A DNA stretch of 64,000 nt from CBDCVO01 sp965223085 (lineage in GTDB: Bacteria > Pseudomonadota > Gammaproteobacteria > Ga0077536), in the NCBI GenBank assembly GCA_965223085.1, contig OZ244981.1, forward strand, positions 1,240,001 through 1,304,000, in the 5' to 3' direction. How positions within the stretch are numbered: position 1 is the stretch's first letter; each line of letters begins with the position of its first letter. Below are positions 1 through 9,043 of the stretch, in pieces. Below the pieces are notes generated by a model that saw only the letters and a program-made list of their open reading frames with translations, had not been told where the DNA came from and ran no database searches. The position numbers were made by a program, and so were the translations under genes.

Positions 1-683
1 TAGACTTCCTGCACCAACTTACCTTCTATTTGCAGGATTTCAGCGAGACGGCGCGCGAGTTTGCCGACGCGCAGGCCGTGTCCGGGAGCGATCAATTCGC
101 GGCTTTCGATGAGCTGCGAAAAGATATGGAACGTCTCGTGATAGGACTCTCTAAGTTGCTCGGTACGGCGCTCGACTTCCCCTTCCAAGCCGGCGTTGAG
201 ACGTTGCAGCTCGGCGTTTTGCTGCTTATTGATTTCCAGCAGGCGTACGCGATCGCGTTCGGTGGCCAATAATACAAGCGCGGTGTCCACCGCTTGCTTG
301 ATGTCGGTGTCATCCCATGGCTTGGCCATGAAACGATAAATACGCCCGCTGTTGACGGCCTCGATGGTGGAATCCAAATCGGCGTAGCCAGTGAGTAAGA
401 TCCGGATCGTATTCGGCCAGCGACGCGCGCACTCAGCGAGAAATTCTGCGCCGTCCATTTCCGGCATCCGCATATCGGAGACGATTAGATCGACGGATTC
501 GCGGGCTAATAGTGCTAAGCCGACCGCACCCGATTCGGCGGTCAATAGCCGATAACCGGTGTTGCGAAACGTGCGTTTGAGCGCGTTTAAAATGCTTTTT
601 TCATCGTCGACAAAGAGCACGGTTGGACGCGCTTCGCCCGCACTAGCGTTGTCATCAACAGGTTCCGTGCAGGCAACATCCAT
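1..683 (-). CDS. Response regulator, REC plus start of an HD (HD-GYP-type) output domain; truncated by window edge
   Basis: The frame runs from an ATG at 683 to the window edge without a stop, so only about 227 N-terminal residues are visible. Residues 20-135 form a receiver domain: acidic pair DD at 26-27, phospho-acceptor Asp70 in VSDMRMPEMDG, and a Lys in FMAKPWD. A helical linker rich in Glu, Arg and Gln follows. The last residues (LIESRELIAPGHGLRVGKLA) match the opening of HD-GYP domains, where GH precedes the metal-binding HD. The family degrades cyclic di-GMP under two-component control, but the catalytic HD and GYP residues lie outside the window, so that activity is inferred. The ribosome site before 683 is weak. 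Confidence 0.8.
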   Translation of the reverse strand, partial: MDVACTEPVDDNASAGEARPTVLFVDDEKSILNALKRTFRNTGYRLLTAESGAVGLALLARESVDLIVSDMRMPEMDGAEFLAECARRWPNTIRILLTGYADLDSTIEAVNSGRIYRFMAKPWDDTDIKQAVDTALVLLATERDRVRLLEINKQQNAELQRLNAGLEGEVERRTEQLRESYHETFHIFSQLIESRELIAPGHGLRVGKLARRLAEILQIEGKLVQEV

Positions 684-777
684 AGTGAGCTCAAAGTCAA
701 CAAGGCTTATGTACCGGTAACGGCGAAAAAAAGAAATACTTAAGGCCTGCGGATCTAAAATCGCACTAAAAGTACGC

Positions 778-3700
778 CTATTGCATGCGTGCGCCGGATA
801 GCGCCTCGAAACGCTTCAACCGGTCCTGCAACCTGGCGATGCTGCTTTCGAGGTCAGCTAATTTACGGCGCTCTTTTTCCACAACTTCTGCGGGGGCTTT
901 GGCGAGAAAGTTTTGGTTAGCCAGTTTTCCCTGGGTGCGTTCTAAGTCGGCCATCTGTTTCGCAATTTCCTTGTTCAAGCGCTCTCGCTCGACCAGCGGG
1001 TCGATGATATCGAGCAAGGGCACGAGGGCCGTCGTCTCACCCACAACGGCCGTTGCCGCATCGCCAATAGCTTCGTAATCCGCACGCTCTATGCGTTCCA
1101 GTCGTGCCAGCTTTTTTATGTAGCCATCGTAGCGTTCGAGCCACTCGCGCTCCGCCACACTGCCGCCTTGCACACTGACCACGAGCTCAAGTTTAGGCTC
1201 GACGTCGTTCTCTGAACGTATGCGTCGCACACCTAAGATAAATTCTCGGATCCACTCAAAGCTATCGATGTAAGACGATTGAGGCTCTCCGTCACTCGCT
1301 TGCGGATAAGCCTGCAACATGATCGAATCGGCCTCACGGCCTAGTAACGGCGCGATGCGTAACCAAATCTCTTCGGATATAAAAGGCATCAAGGGATGCA
1401 TTGCGCGCAAACTCGCTTCTAACACTTCAGTTAGACATCGACGAGTTCCCAGCTTGCGCGCCTCGCTAACGCGCGGATCGTTCAGTGTCACTTTGGCGAG
1501 TTCTATATACCAGTCGCAATAATCGTCCCAAATGAATTCGTAGAGAGCCTGGGACGCTATATCGAAGCGATATTGTCGCAAACCCTGATGCACGCTGAGC
1601 AACATTTCCTCTAGGCGTGACTGTATCCAATGCTCGGGCATGCCAAATTCGATCGTGCTTTCGAGATCAAGCGGCTCATTTACGGTCATTAATACGTAGC
1701 GCGACGCGTTCCAAATCTTGTTGCAAAAATTTCGATAGCCTTCGATGCGACCGAGGTCGAAACGGATATCCCGGCCTTGGGTGGCCATCGAAGCAAAAGT
1801 AAAACGTAGCGCGTCGGTACCATAGCTGGGTATGCCACGGGGATATTGGCGTCTTGTTGCCGCGGCAATTTTTTCGGCGTCTTCAGGGCGCATCAAGCCA
1901 GTAGTACGTTTCGCGACCAGTGGTTCGAGTTCGACGCCGTCTATAAGATCGATGGGATCGAGTATGTTGCCTTTCGACTTCGACATTTTCTGGCCGTCTG
2001 CATCGCGAACGAGGCCGTGGATATAGACTTCTTCGAACGGCAAGTCCCTCATGAATTTGAGCCCCATCATCACCATGCGCGCGACCCAAAAGAAAATGAT
2101 ATCGAAGCCTGTCACCAACACGCTCGTGGGGTAATAGCGCTCGAGCTCGGGGCTCGGTTGCGGCCAACCTAGGGTGGAGAAAGGCCACAGCGCGGATGAA
2201 AACCAGGTGTCTAACACGTCTGGATCTTGGCGGAGCGGTACCTCTGCGCTGAGTTGACTTTTGGCACGTGCTTCAGCTTCGCTACGGCCGACGTGCATGC
2301 CGCCATCGGGATCGTACCAAGCGGGAATGCGGTGACCCCACCAAAGTTGGCGCGAGATGCACCAGTCTTCGATGTTGCGCATCCATTCGAAATACGTCTT
2401 TGTCCAGTTATCGGGCACAAAACGTAAGCGCCCCTCTTCCACTGCCTTGATGGCGGGCGCCGCCAATGGCGCCGCGCGGACGTACCATTGATCGGTCAAA
2501 TACGGTTCGATTATGGCTGCGGTACGATCGCCACGCGGAATAGTCAACTTGTGATCGTCTACTTTGACGAGTAAGTTACGTGCTTGGAGATCGGCGACGA
2601 TTTGCGCCCGTGCGTCGAAACGATCGAGCCCGCGGTACGCTGCTGGTGCAGCGTCATTGATCGCCGCATCGTCCGTAAAGATATTGAGCGGTTCGAATCC
2701 GTGACGTTCGCCCATGGCGAAATCGTTAAAGTCATGTGCGGGTGTAATTTTTACGCAGCCGGAACCGAATTCTGGGTTAACGTAACTGTCCGCAATGATC
2801 GGAATATTGCGATTGCACAACGGCAATTCGACCTCGCGTCCGATGATGCGCTGATAACGCAGATCTTCGGGGTGCACGGCGACGGCGACGTCGCCTAACA
2901 TGGTCTCGGGTCGTGTTGTCGCGACCACCACTTCACCGGTACCATCAGCAAGTGGATAGCGAAGGTGCCACAATTTACCGTTTTCTTCTTCGCTAATAAC
3001 TTCCAGATCAGATATCGCCGTATGCAACACCGGATCCCAATTAACGAGACGCTTACCGCGGTAGATCAAACCTTCCTCGAAGAGGGTGACAAAAACTTCC
3101 GTGACCGCGAGCGACAACGCGGGATCTAATGTAAACCGTTCACGCTGCCAATCCATGGACGCCCCCATGCGGCGCAACTGACGCGTGATCGTCCCACCGG
3201 ACTCCGCTTTCCACTGCCAAACGGCCTCCACAAACGCTTCCCTACCTAAGTCGTGGCGCGATTGGCCATGTCGTGCAAGCTGGCGCTCCACGACCATTTG
3301 CGTAGCGATCCCGGCGTGGTCCGTGCCGCATTGCCACAGCGTATCGCGCCCCATCATGCGATGGTAACGAATGAGCGCGTCCATCAATGTGTCTTGAAAG
3401 GCATGTCCCATGTGCAACGAACCGGTTACGTTCGGTGGCGGCAGCATGATGCAATACGGCCTGCCGATGCCCGTGGGCGAAAAGTAACCAGCACGTTCCC
3501 AGTGTTCGTAACGTTGCTGTTCAATTGCATGAGGATCGTATGTTTTGTCCATCGGTCTCGGAGTTAGCTGTTGAGGTGCAGGCACGGATTCGATCATGTG
3601 CTGGGACGCGTCGTGCGGGCGCGTGGATGCCGTTTCGGGTAGCCCGTTGGGGGGCGCGTCTAGGATAGCGTCCGCGGCCACTGCACCTTCATGCCCATCC

Positions 3701-3984
3701 GCGCCTACCGTGACACCGGCATCCTGCTCGGCTTCGAGGCTCGTCGCATTCTCGCCCGCTGCCGCGGCAAATAACATTGGATCGACATCGTGCAGGCGCT
3801 CGGTGAGAAGCGGCAACGCGACGTTGCGCGGCAATTCCAGACCACGGGATCGCATTTTATCGATCTCGAGCCGGGCTTCGTCGACCAACACCTCGAGCCG
3901 GTCTATGCTTCCGCCTAGGGAATCGTCACCATCGCCGGCGGTGTGATCGGGTTCCGCGTGAGGGGATTTTTTATCGTCTGCCAT
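778..3984 (-). CDS. valS: Valyl-tRNA synthetase with a ~144-residue N-terminal extension
   Basis: Class I aminoacyl-tRNA synthetase that charges tRNA-Val and edits mischarged Thr. The HIGH-type motif appears as HMGH in PPPNVTGSLHMGHAF, the KMSKS loop is intact (QKMSKSKGN), and the C-terminus has the usual coiled coil. The frame is open back to 4068. The ATG at 3984 (MADDKK) is preferred because it overlaps the holC stop by only 14 bp, giving about 1068 residues against about 950 usual. Canonical ValS sequence begins near MDKTYDP, at an ATG at 3552 with only a weak ribosome site. The extra 144 residues contain an acidic low-complexity part, a helical LEVLVDEARLEIDK segment and LPRNVALPLLTERL. 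Synthetase identity is certain; the start is not. Confidence 0.95.
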   Translation of the reverse strand: MADDKKSPHAEPDHTAGDGDDSLGGSIDRLEVLVDEARLEIDKMRSRGLELPRNVALPLLTERLHDVDPMLFAAAAGENATSLEAEQDAGVTVGADGHEGAVAADAILDAPPNGLPETASTRPHDASQHMIESVPAPQQLTPRPMDKTYDPHAIEQQRYEHWERAGYFSPTGIGRPYCIMLPPPNVTGSLHMGHAFQDTLMDALIRYHRMMGRDTLWQCGTDHAGIATQMVVERQLARHGQSRHDLGREAFVEAVWQWKAESGGTITRQLRRMGASMDWQRERFTLDPALSLAVTEVFVTLFEEGLIYRGKRLVNWDPVLHTAISDLEVISEEENGKLWHLRYPLADGTGEVVVATTRPETMLGDVAVAVHPEDLRYQRIIGREVELPLCNRNIPIIADSYVNPEFGSGCVKITPAHDFNDFAMGERHGFEPLNIFTDDAAINDAAPAAYRGLDRFDARAQIVADLQARNLLVKVDDHKLTIPRGDRTAAIIEPYLTDQWYVRAAPLAAPAIKAVEEGRLRFVPDNWTKTYFEWMRNIEDWCISRQLWWGHRIPAWYDPDGGMHVGRSEAEARAKSQLSAEVPLRQDPDVLDTWFSSALWPFSTLGWPQPSPELERYYPTSVLVTGFDIIFFWVARMVMMGLKFMRDLPFEEVYIHGLVRDADGQKMSKSKGNILDPIDLIDGVELEPLVAKRTTGLMRPEDAEKIAAATRRQYPRGIPSYGTDALRFTFASMATQGRDIRFDLGRIEGYRNFCNKIWNASRYVLMTVNEPLDLESTIEFGMPEHWIQSRLEEMLLSVHQGLRQYRFDIASQALYEFIWDDYCDWYIELAKVTLNDPRVSEARKLGTRRCLTEVLEASLRAMHPLMPFISEEIWLRIAPLLGREADSIMLQAYPQASDGEPQSSYIDSFEWIREFILGVRRIRSENDVEPKLELVVSVQGGSVAEREWLERYDGYIKKLARLERIERADYEAIGDAATAVVGETTALVPLLDIIDPLVERERLNKEIAKQMADLERTQGKLANQNFLAKAPAEVVEKERRKLADLESSIARLQDRLKRFEALSGARMQ

Positions 3985-4405
3985 GATCAGCTTTATGCGT
4001 ATGGATGTCGTAACCCCGATCCTGGTAGAAGCGATAGCGCTCGCGCGCTGCTTGGCGCGCAACCTCATCCGCGCCTGTAGTTTCCACGACCCGTGCGAAC
4101 TGACTAAAATAGTTCAATACATTCCCGCTCAAGTTTATTAGCACATCACAGCGCGGTGGGATCTGCTCACCGCTAGCGATCATCACGGGCACCGAAGTTT
4201 CCGTCAGGTCACGCGTATGGGGTACGAAACTAATATCGCGGAACGTCCACAATAGTTCGTCGATCGATTGCGCGTGTGTCTCGTCAACGCAACTCACATG
4301 CACAGCATGGCCACTGCGCCAGGCTTTTTCGATCACACGACATATAGTGACGTCGTGGCCGCGCGGCCCAGGGTTGTCGAGAACGTAGAAATCTATACGT
4401 GTCAC
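3971..4405 (-). CDS. holC: DNA polymerase III chi subunit
   Basis: 144 residues, the normal size for HolC, which links the clamp-loader complex (through psi) to single-strand binding protein. Typical HolC features are the start TRIDFYVLDN, the segment CRVIEKAWRSGHAVHV and the block HTRDLTETSVPVMIASGE. The gene lies between pepA and valS, the conserved gammaproteobacterial order. Its 3' end overlaps the preferred valS start by 14 bp, so translational coupling is likely. 58 bp separate it from the upstream pepA stop. Confidence 0.93.
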   Translation of the reverse strand: MTRIDFYVLDNPGPRGHDVTICRVIEKAWRSGHAVHVSCVDETHAQSIDELLWTFRDISFVPHTRDLTETSVPVMIASGEQIPPRCDVLINLSGNVLNYFSQFARVVETTGADEVARQAARERYRFYQDRGYDIHTHKADHGRR

Positions 4406-4463
4406 GCCCGTTTATTGAGGCGAGCAGGACGACGGTGTGCGCCTGCTACCCACATTACAACAA

Positions 4464-5963
4464 TCACGCTTCGCAGTGGTTGCCAGCGCGCGCTGCAAGA
4501 TATTCAACCAACAGCGCGACCGGGCGCCCCGTCGCGAGTTTTGGCTTGCCTGATCGCCATGCCGTGCCGGCAATATCCAAGTGCGCCCAAGTGTACTCGC
4601 GCGTGAATCGAGCAAGAAAACAAGCCGCCGTGATCGTGCCCGCTTCCCGACCGCCGACGTTGGCGATATCTGCAACGTCACTATCGATTAGTTTTTGATA
4701 GTCTTCCCATAAGGGCAAACGCCACACCCTATCGCCGCTGGCCTCGCCAGCGCAGCTCAAGTCCTCCGCAAGTTCATTGTCGTTGCTCAGCAAGCCACTC
4801 GCGTGGCTACCTAGCGCCACCACGCACGCGCCCGTCAATGTCGCGATATCGATAACGACAGCGGGTTCGAAACGTGCTGCATAAGTCAATGCATCGCAAA
4901 GAATGAGACGACCTTCGGCATCCGTATTGAGGATCTCGACCGTTTGACCGGACATGCTATGAACCACGTCACCGGGTTTAATCGCATTGCCATCTGGCAA
5001 ATTTTCGACCGCCGGTACGATCCCGATGACATGCAACGGTAACTTGAGTTCGCACACTGCTCGCATGACGCCGATCACACTCGCGGCGCCGCACATGTCA
5101 AATTTCATTTCGCCCATGCCCGCCGACGGCTTTATCGATATGCCGCCGGAGTCAAACGTCACACCCTTACCCACGAGGACCACGGGTTTAGCATCTTTTG
5201 CACCCCCGCGATACGCCATGGTGATCAGCTGCGGCGCTTCGCGGGAACCCCGCGCCACGGCGAGCAACGCTCCCATACCGAGCTTTTCCATTTGTGCCTG
5301 ATCGGTGACCGTCACTTTCAAGAAACGATATTCTTTGCCGAGCGCGCGTGCTGCCTCGGCGAGGTGGCTCGGCGTACAGACGTTGCCCGGGCGATTAGCG
5401 AGATCCATTTGCAGCGCGATGCCGCTCTGGAGGGCGAGACCAGCTTGCAGTGCCACTTGCGCTTCCTCCTTATCATCGCCTGGGACCATGAGTTGCAGAC
5501 GCGCCAAGCTCGGTGTCCGCACATTTTTGGTTTTCAGCTCCGTAAACCGATAGGCGCTACCAGCAAAGGCACGCACTTGGTGTTTTATCTTACTGGCAAC
5601 GTCGGCCCCTTTTACCGGCACTTCGGCGAGGGTAGAGAAGGCACTACGTGCTTTGCAAGCTAGCAATGCACTCGCGGCTTTAGCCAATAAGCTTTGATAG
5701 TCAGCGGCACTGACGCCGCTCGCTTTTCCACAGCCTACGAGCAACACCCGATCCGCGCCGGCTTTGCTTGCTAGCGGGATGAGTAGCGTTTCGCCGACCT
5801 TGCCGCTAAGATCGCCGCGTTTGATAATACGGGTCAAGGCACCGCGGTTTGCGCGGTCAAGGGCTTGGGCACTGGGCGAGAAACGCTTGCCGGAATGTAC
5901 CGCAACTATCGCGCAGCCGGACTTCAACTTCTGAACCGATCCGGTTTTGATCGTAATATCCAT
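4464..5963 (-). CDS. pepA: Leucyl aminopeptidase (M17 family)
   Basis: Cytosolic di-metal aminopeptidase; in Escherichia coli PepA is also a DNA-binding accessory factor in plasmid-dimer resolution. 499 residues match E. coli PepA in size. The metal and catalytic signatures are present: VGKGVTFDSGGIS (Lys and Asp ligands), GEMKFDMCGAA, and NTDAEGRLILCDAL (Asp and Glu ligands with the catalytic Arg). The start MDITIKTGS is the natural one. It is first in a probable pepA-holC-valS operon and is transcribed away from lptG across a 205-bp divergent promoter region. Confidence 0.96.
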   Translation of the reverse strand: MDITIKTGSVQKLKSGCAIVAVHSGKRFSPSAQALDRANRGALTRIIKRGDLSGKVGETLLIPLASKAGADRVLLVGCGKASGVSAADYQSLLAKAASALLACKARSAFSTLAEVPVKGADVASKIKHQVRAFAGSAYRFTELKTKNVRTPSLARLQLMVPGDDKEEAQVALQAGLALQSGIALQMDLANRPGNVCTPSHLAEAARALGKEYRFLKVTVTDQAQMEKLGMGALLAVARGSREAPQLITMAYRGGAKDAKPVVLVGKGVTFDSGGISIKPSAGMGEMKFDMCGAASVIGVMRAVCELKLPLHVIGIVPAVENLPDGNAIKPGDVVHSMSGQTVEILNTDAEGRLILCDALTYAARFEPAVVIDIATLTGACVVALGSHASGLLSNDNELAEDLSCAGEASGDRVWRLPLWEDYQKLIDSDVADIANVGGREAGTITAACFLARFTREYTWAHLDIAGTAWRSGKPKLATGRPVALLVEYLAARAGNHCEA

Positions 5964-6168
5964 AGAACGTATTTCAGCCTTCGTATGTTTCCGATAACGT
6001 GTGCGCCGCTATATTCATAGCTTATGCGACTCCGGGACACCCTCCGTCGCGCACGTCCCCCTGATGCACGCGTCGCCGCTGCAGAAAGTGTATGCTTTTG
6101 CTCCGAGAGGCGCAAAATTGCGGTCTACTCGAGCACGCAACACCTGAGCAACTGAGCCGAATACCTGC

Positions 6169-7233
6169 ATGCGGATCTTGGATCGCTATATCGGCGGCGC
6201 GATCGTCAAGGGGATTTTTACTGTTTGGTGCGTGCTGCTCGCTATTTTCAGCTTTTTTGCCTTCATCGAAGAACTAGAGGACGTCGGACGAGGCGATTAC
6301 GGACTGTTCGATACTATCGTGTACGTGATTACGAAGATGCCCCGACTAGCCTACGAGTTATTCCCCATGGCAGCCTTGATCGGCTCACTCATTACCTTCG
6401 GTACCTTGATGCGTAATGGCGAGTTGACCGTGATGCGCTGCGCAGGCGTGCCGAAGTACCGGCTGGTTTATACCGTCGTAAGAGCGGGGCTATTAATCGT
6501 CGTCATTGCGTTTCTTGTCGGCGAATTTCTCGTGCCACGTTGTGAACGTTTCGGCGCCGATTTCCGCCAAGCGGCCCTCAACGAACGCGTTGCCTATCGT
6601 TCGGAAAATGGTTTCTGGGCGCGCGACGGCGATAGTTATATCAACATCCGCGAGATACTACCCGGTGACCAGCTCGTTGACGTTTATATCTATGAGTTCG
6701 ACGCCCATGACCAACTGCGTTTGAGCACCTACGCTAAAAGCGCCCATCACGACGGCGTCCAGTGGGTTATGAAAGACATCGCGCAAACGGAGATCAACGG
6801 TGAGGTGTTACGGCGCCACGACTTAAGCGAGGCGGCTTGGTCCTCGTTGCTGAAACCAGATCTGGTTTCGATGGTGACGATAAAACCCGATGCCCTGTCG
6901 GTTTGGAATTTGCTTAAATACGTTCGTTTTCTCCGCGATAGCGGGCAAACCGCACGCCGCTACGAGCACGTTTTATGGGTAAAGCTTGTCTATCCTTTCG
7001 CGACTGCAGTAATGGTAATGCTGGCAGTGCCCATGGTATTGGGCGCGGACCGACAACGCACAGTGGGTGAGCGGGTGTTGATAGGCGGTCTCATCGGTTT
7101 GGGATTTCATTTATTAAACCAAGCCGCCGGCCACGTGGGCGTCGTCTACGACTGGCCCCCCATGCTCAGTGGCATCGCACCGGCAGTGCTCGTGGCGGCG
7201 CTCGCGGCAACGCTACTGCTACGCACCCGTTAA
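6169..7233 (+). CDS. lptG: LPS export permease component LptG
   Basis: One of the paired inner-membrane permeases that, with the ATPase LptB, extract LPS and pass it to LptC/LptA. 354 residues. The start RILDRYIGGAIVKG and segments such as YELFPMAALIGSLI, a central periplasmic beta domain (residues about 130-260) and KPDALSVWNLLKYVRFLRDSGQ resemble LptG more than LptF. Membrane segments fall near 15-35, 60-80, 100-120 and in the last 90 residues. Usually lptF precedes lptG opposite pepA; here the 205 bp upstream cannot hold it. The partner genes lptB, lptA and lptC lie at 39.7-41.7 kb. Confidence 0.88.
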   Translation: MRILDRYIGGAIVKGIFTVWCVLLAIFSFFAFIEELEDVGRGDYGLFDTIVYVITKMPRLAYELFPMAALIGSLITFGTLMRNGELTVMRCAGVPKYRLVYTVVRAGLLIVVIAFLVGEFLVPRCERFGADFRQAALNERVAYRSENGFWARDGDSYINIREILPGDQLVDVYIYEFDAHDQLRLSTYAKSAHHDGVQWVMKDIAQTEINGEVLRRHDLSEAAWSSLLKPDLVSMVTIKPDALSVWNLLKYVRFLRDSGQTARRYEHVLWVKLVYPFATAVMVMLAVPMVLGADRQRTVGERVLIGGLIGLGFHLLNQAAGHVGVVYDWPPMLSGIAPAVLVAALAATLLLRTR

Positions 7234-7257
7234 CGACACGGAGGAACGAGCGCGAGC

Positions 7258-7698
7258 TCAGCGACTGCCACGCCGCAAACGGGTCGCCGAGGCGATGTCA
7301 TGCCAGGTCCGTCGCTGCTCGTCAGCGAGCGACCAAAAAAAGCCTAAGCCCCCCGCTGCCAGTGATAATATTGCGACGCAAAAACGCAGCGTTGCTTGGC
7401 GCCACGCAACGCGATCGCCGTGCGGATAGGGGTAGATCTCGATGCGCCAGGCCCGCATACCCAGCGTTTGACCCCCACGCGTCCAGCTCACAGCGAAATA
7501 CAAAAACCCGCAAGTACAGAGAAATAAAGTAAAAAGTGCCGAACCGGGGGCGATCGCCACGCCGCGATGAACGATGACGACGATGCTCGTTGCAACAAAT
7601 AGAACGCTGAACACCGCCAGGCAGTCATAGATCATGGCACCCAGGCGGCGTCCGAGCGATACGCAAGTTTCTTGCTCTATCTTCGGCTGGGAAGTCAC
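7258..7698 (-). CDS. Small RDD-family membrane protein
   Basis: About 146 residues from a GTG at 7698. The open frame continues to 7992 but the upstream part lies antisense to the hydrolase gene and has no protein-like features, so I trimmed it. It has the RDD architecture: an N-terminal block SLGRRLGAMIYDCL, two to three hydrophobic segments, GQTLGMRAWRIEI, and a C-terminal Arg-rich tail after QRRTWHDIASATRL. RDD proteins are integral membrane proteins of mostly unknown role. It converges on lptG (24 bp between stops) and diverges from the hydrolase gene (56 bp between starts). The GTG has no strong ribosome site, so the start is uncertain. Confidence 0.75.
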   Translation of the reverse strand: MTSQPKIEQETCVSLGRRLGAMIYDCLAVFSVLFVATSIVVIVHRGVAIAPGSALFTLFLCTCGFLYFAVSWTRGGQTLGMRAWRIEIYPYPHGDRVAWRQATLRFCVAILSLAAGGLGFFWSLADEQRRTWHDIASATRLRRGSR

Positions 7699-7754
7699 GA
7701 TATAACCGTTATGTACCTCGCTTAGGATAACCCATGGTGGTGGGAAATCGCAGC

Positions 7755-8876
7755 ATGAAACCGAGCGCGTTACGCGCACTAGCGCACGCGCTCCGCAGCA
7801 AGTGGCTGGGCGCTGCAAGTCGGGTGACATTGATGAGCGTGTTGCTCGCACTAGCGCCCGCTGGCGCTGCAAACCCAATGGGACAAGCGCCGGGCCAGTA
7901 TATCGATGTGGGTGGTTATTTTCTGCACCTCTACTGCGAGGGTGTCGGCAACCCCACCGTGATCCTCGATATCGGCCTCGGGGGCGCGTCACTGGCGTGG
8001 CTTCCGGTCATGGAGCGGGTGCGCAACTTCACCCGCGTGTGCACCTACGACCGGGCCGGATACGGGTGGAGCGATATCGGACCTCAACCACGCACGAGCT
8101 CGACGATAGTCAACGAACTATATCGACTCCTCGATAGCGCTGACTACGCACCTCCCTACGTGCTCGTAGGACATTCCTATGGCGGCTATACTGCGCAACT
8201 TTTTGCTCGCCGCTACCCGTTCTTGGCCGCCGGTTTGGTCTTGGTCGACTCCTCTCATCCTTATCAAATCGAGCGTTTCGCAGCACCGCCATACCGCCTC
8301 AACACGGCACCAAGTTCTCGGTGGGGTTTACTGCAATTCGCCGAGCCGCCCGAACCACATCGCGCCCTACCGCCGCTGGCACGCCTGCAAACGCTCTATC
8401 AATACCAACATTGGAAACCGCGCCGAGCTTTGTCGCAAGAATATTTTTCCTTCCGCGATAGTGAACAAGAACTGCGCACCGCGCTCCCTTTGCCGTCGCT
8501 GCCCTTAGCAGTGGTTACGCGCGGTAAGCGGGTGTGGCCCGCGAATCCGCGCGGCGACCGCTTGGAAAGTTTGTGGCTCGCGTTGCAATCCGAACTCGCC
8601 ACACTGAGTCCCACCGCGGTCCATCTGGTCGCACGCGCAAGCGGCCATCAAATACATTTGGAGCAGCCAGAAGTAGTCTCCTATGCCATTGCGCTTATCA
8701 TAGATACGTTTCGTGCTGGTCTCAGTCACGGTCGACAACCCATTCGCGGTTGGGCAGTCGACACGCTCGCGACGGAAACGACCGCGATGTCCTGGCTCAA
8801 AGATAATTTACCGATCGGGCGGGTCTATCGAACGGCCTACCCCAGCGATTTGATGGCTAGTCAGCGGCGCAACTAG
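7755..8876 (+). CDS. Secreted alpha/beta hydrolase
   Basis: An alpha/beta-fold hydrolase with the nucleophile elbow GHSYGG, an oxyanion/HG-like segment DIGLGGASLAW, and a likely catalytic His in ASGHQIHLEQPEVV. The ATG at 7755 follows a GGTGGTGGGA ribosome site and gives an N-terminus with basic residues, a hydrophobic stretch and a cleavage-like PAGAANP, hence a signal peptide; an in-frame ATG at 7734 is less likely. After the catalytic His the protein continues about 65 residues with no recognised motif. Its TAG stop is part of the left arm of an inverted-repeat element (8873-8923), so the tail may have been altered by insertion. The substrate is unknown. Confidence 0.82.
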   Translation: MKPSALRALAHALRSKWLGAASRVTLMSVLLALAPAGAANPMGQAPGQYIDVGGYFLHLYCEGVGNPTVILDIGLGGASLAWLPVMERVRNFTRVCTYDRAGYGWSDIGPQPRTSSTIVNELYRLLDSADYAPPYVLVGHSYGGYTAQLFARRYPFLAAGLVLVDSSHPYQIERFAAPPYRLNTAPSSRWGLLQFAEPPEPHRALPPLARLQTLYQYQHWKPRRALSQEYFSFRDSEQELRTALPLPSLPLAVVTRGKRVWPANPRGDRLESLWLALQSELATLSPTAVHLVARASGHQIHLEQPEVVSYAIALIIDTFRAGLSHGRQPIRGWAVDTLATETTAMSWLKDNLPIGRVYRTAYPSDLMASQRRN

Positions 8877-8923
8877 CCCGGATATTGCGCCAGGCGCTCG
8901 CCGCCCTGGTACACTGCGCGGGC
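8873..8923 (+). repeat. Inverted-repeat element, short copy A
   Basis: A 51-bp imperfect hairpin. The left arm starts CTAGCCCGGATATTGCGCC and is identical over 22 bp to the arm at 33022-33043. The right arm (8905-8923) pairs with it at about 13 of 19 positions. The loop CGCTCGCC matches the start of the interior of the longer copies, so this looks like a copy that lost its middle. The first four bases include the stop codon of the hydrolase gene. Confidence 0.7.
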
Positions 8924-9043
8924 CCGCGTAACAGTCGGTTTGCCGCGCGTGCGCGACCATTTTGCTGCGCCTAAGCCGACGACCGCTCACGCTACGGTGC
9001 TACGCCGCTCAACAGAAATCTGCCTAAGCTGAAGGTCAGACCC

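Noticed and set aside
7699..7992. N-terminal extension of the small RDD protein
   Set aside because: The extension lies antisense to the hydrolase gene, is Arg/Pro-rich and lacks family sequence; a GTG at 7698 gives the normal RDD start.
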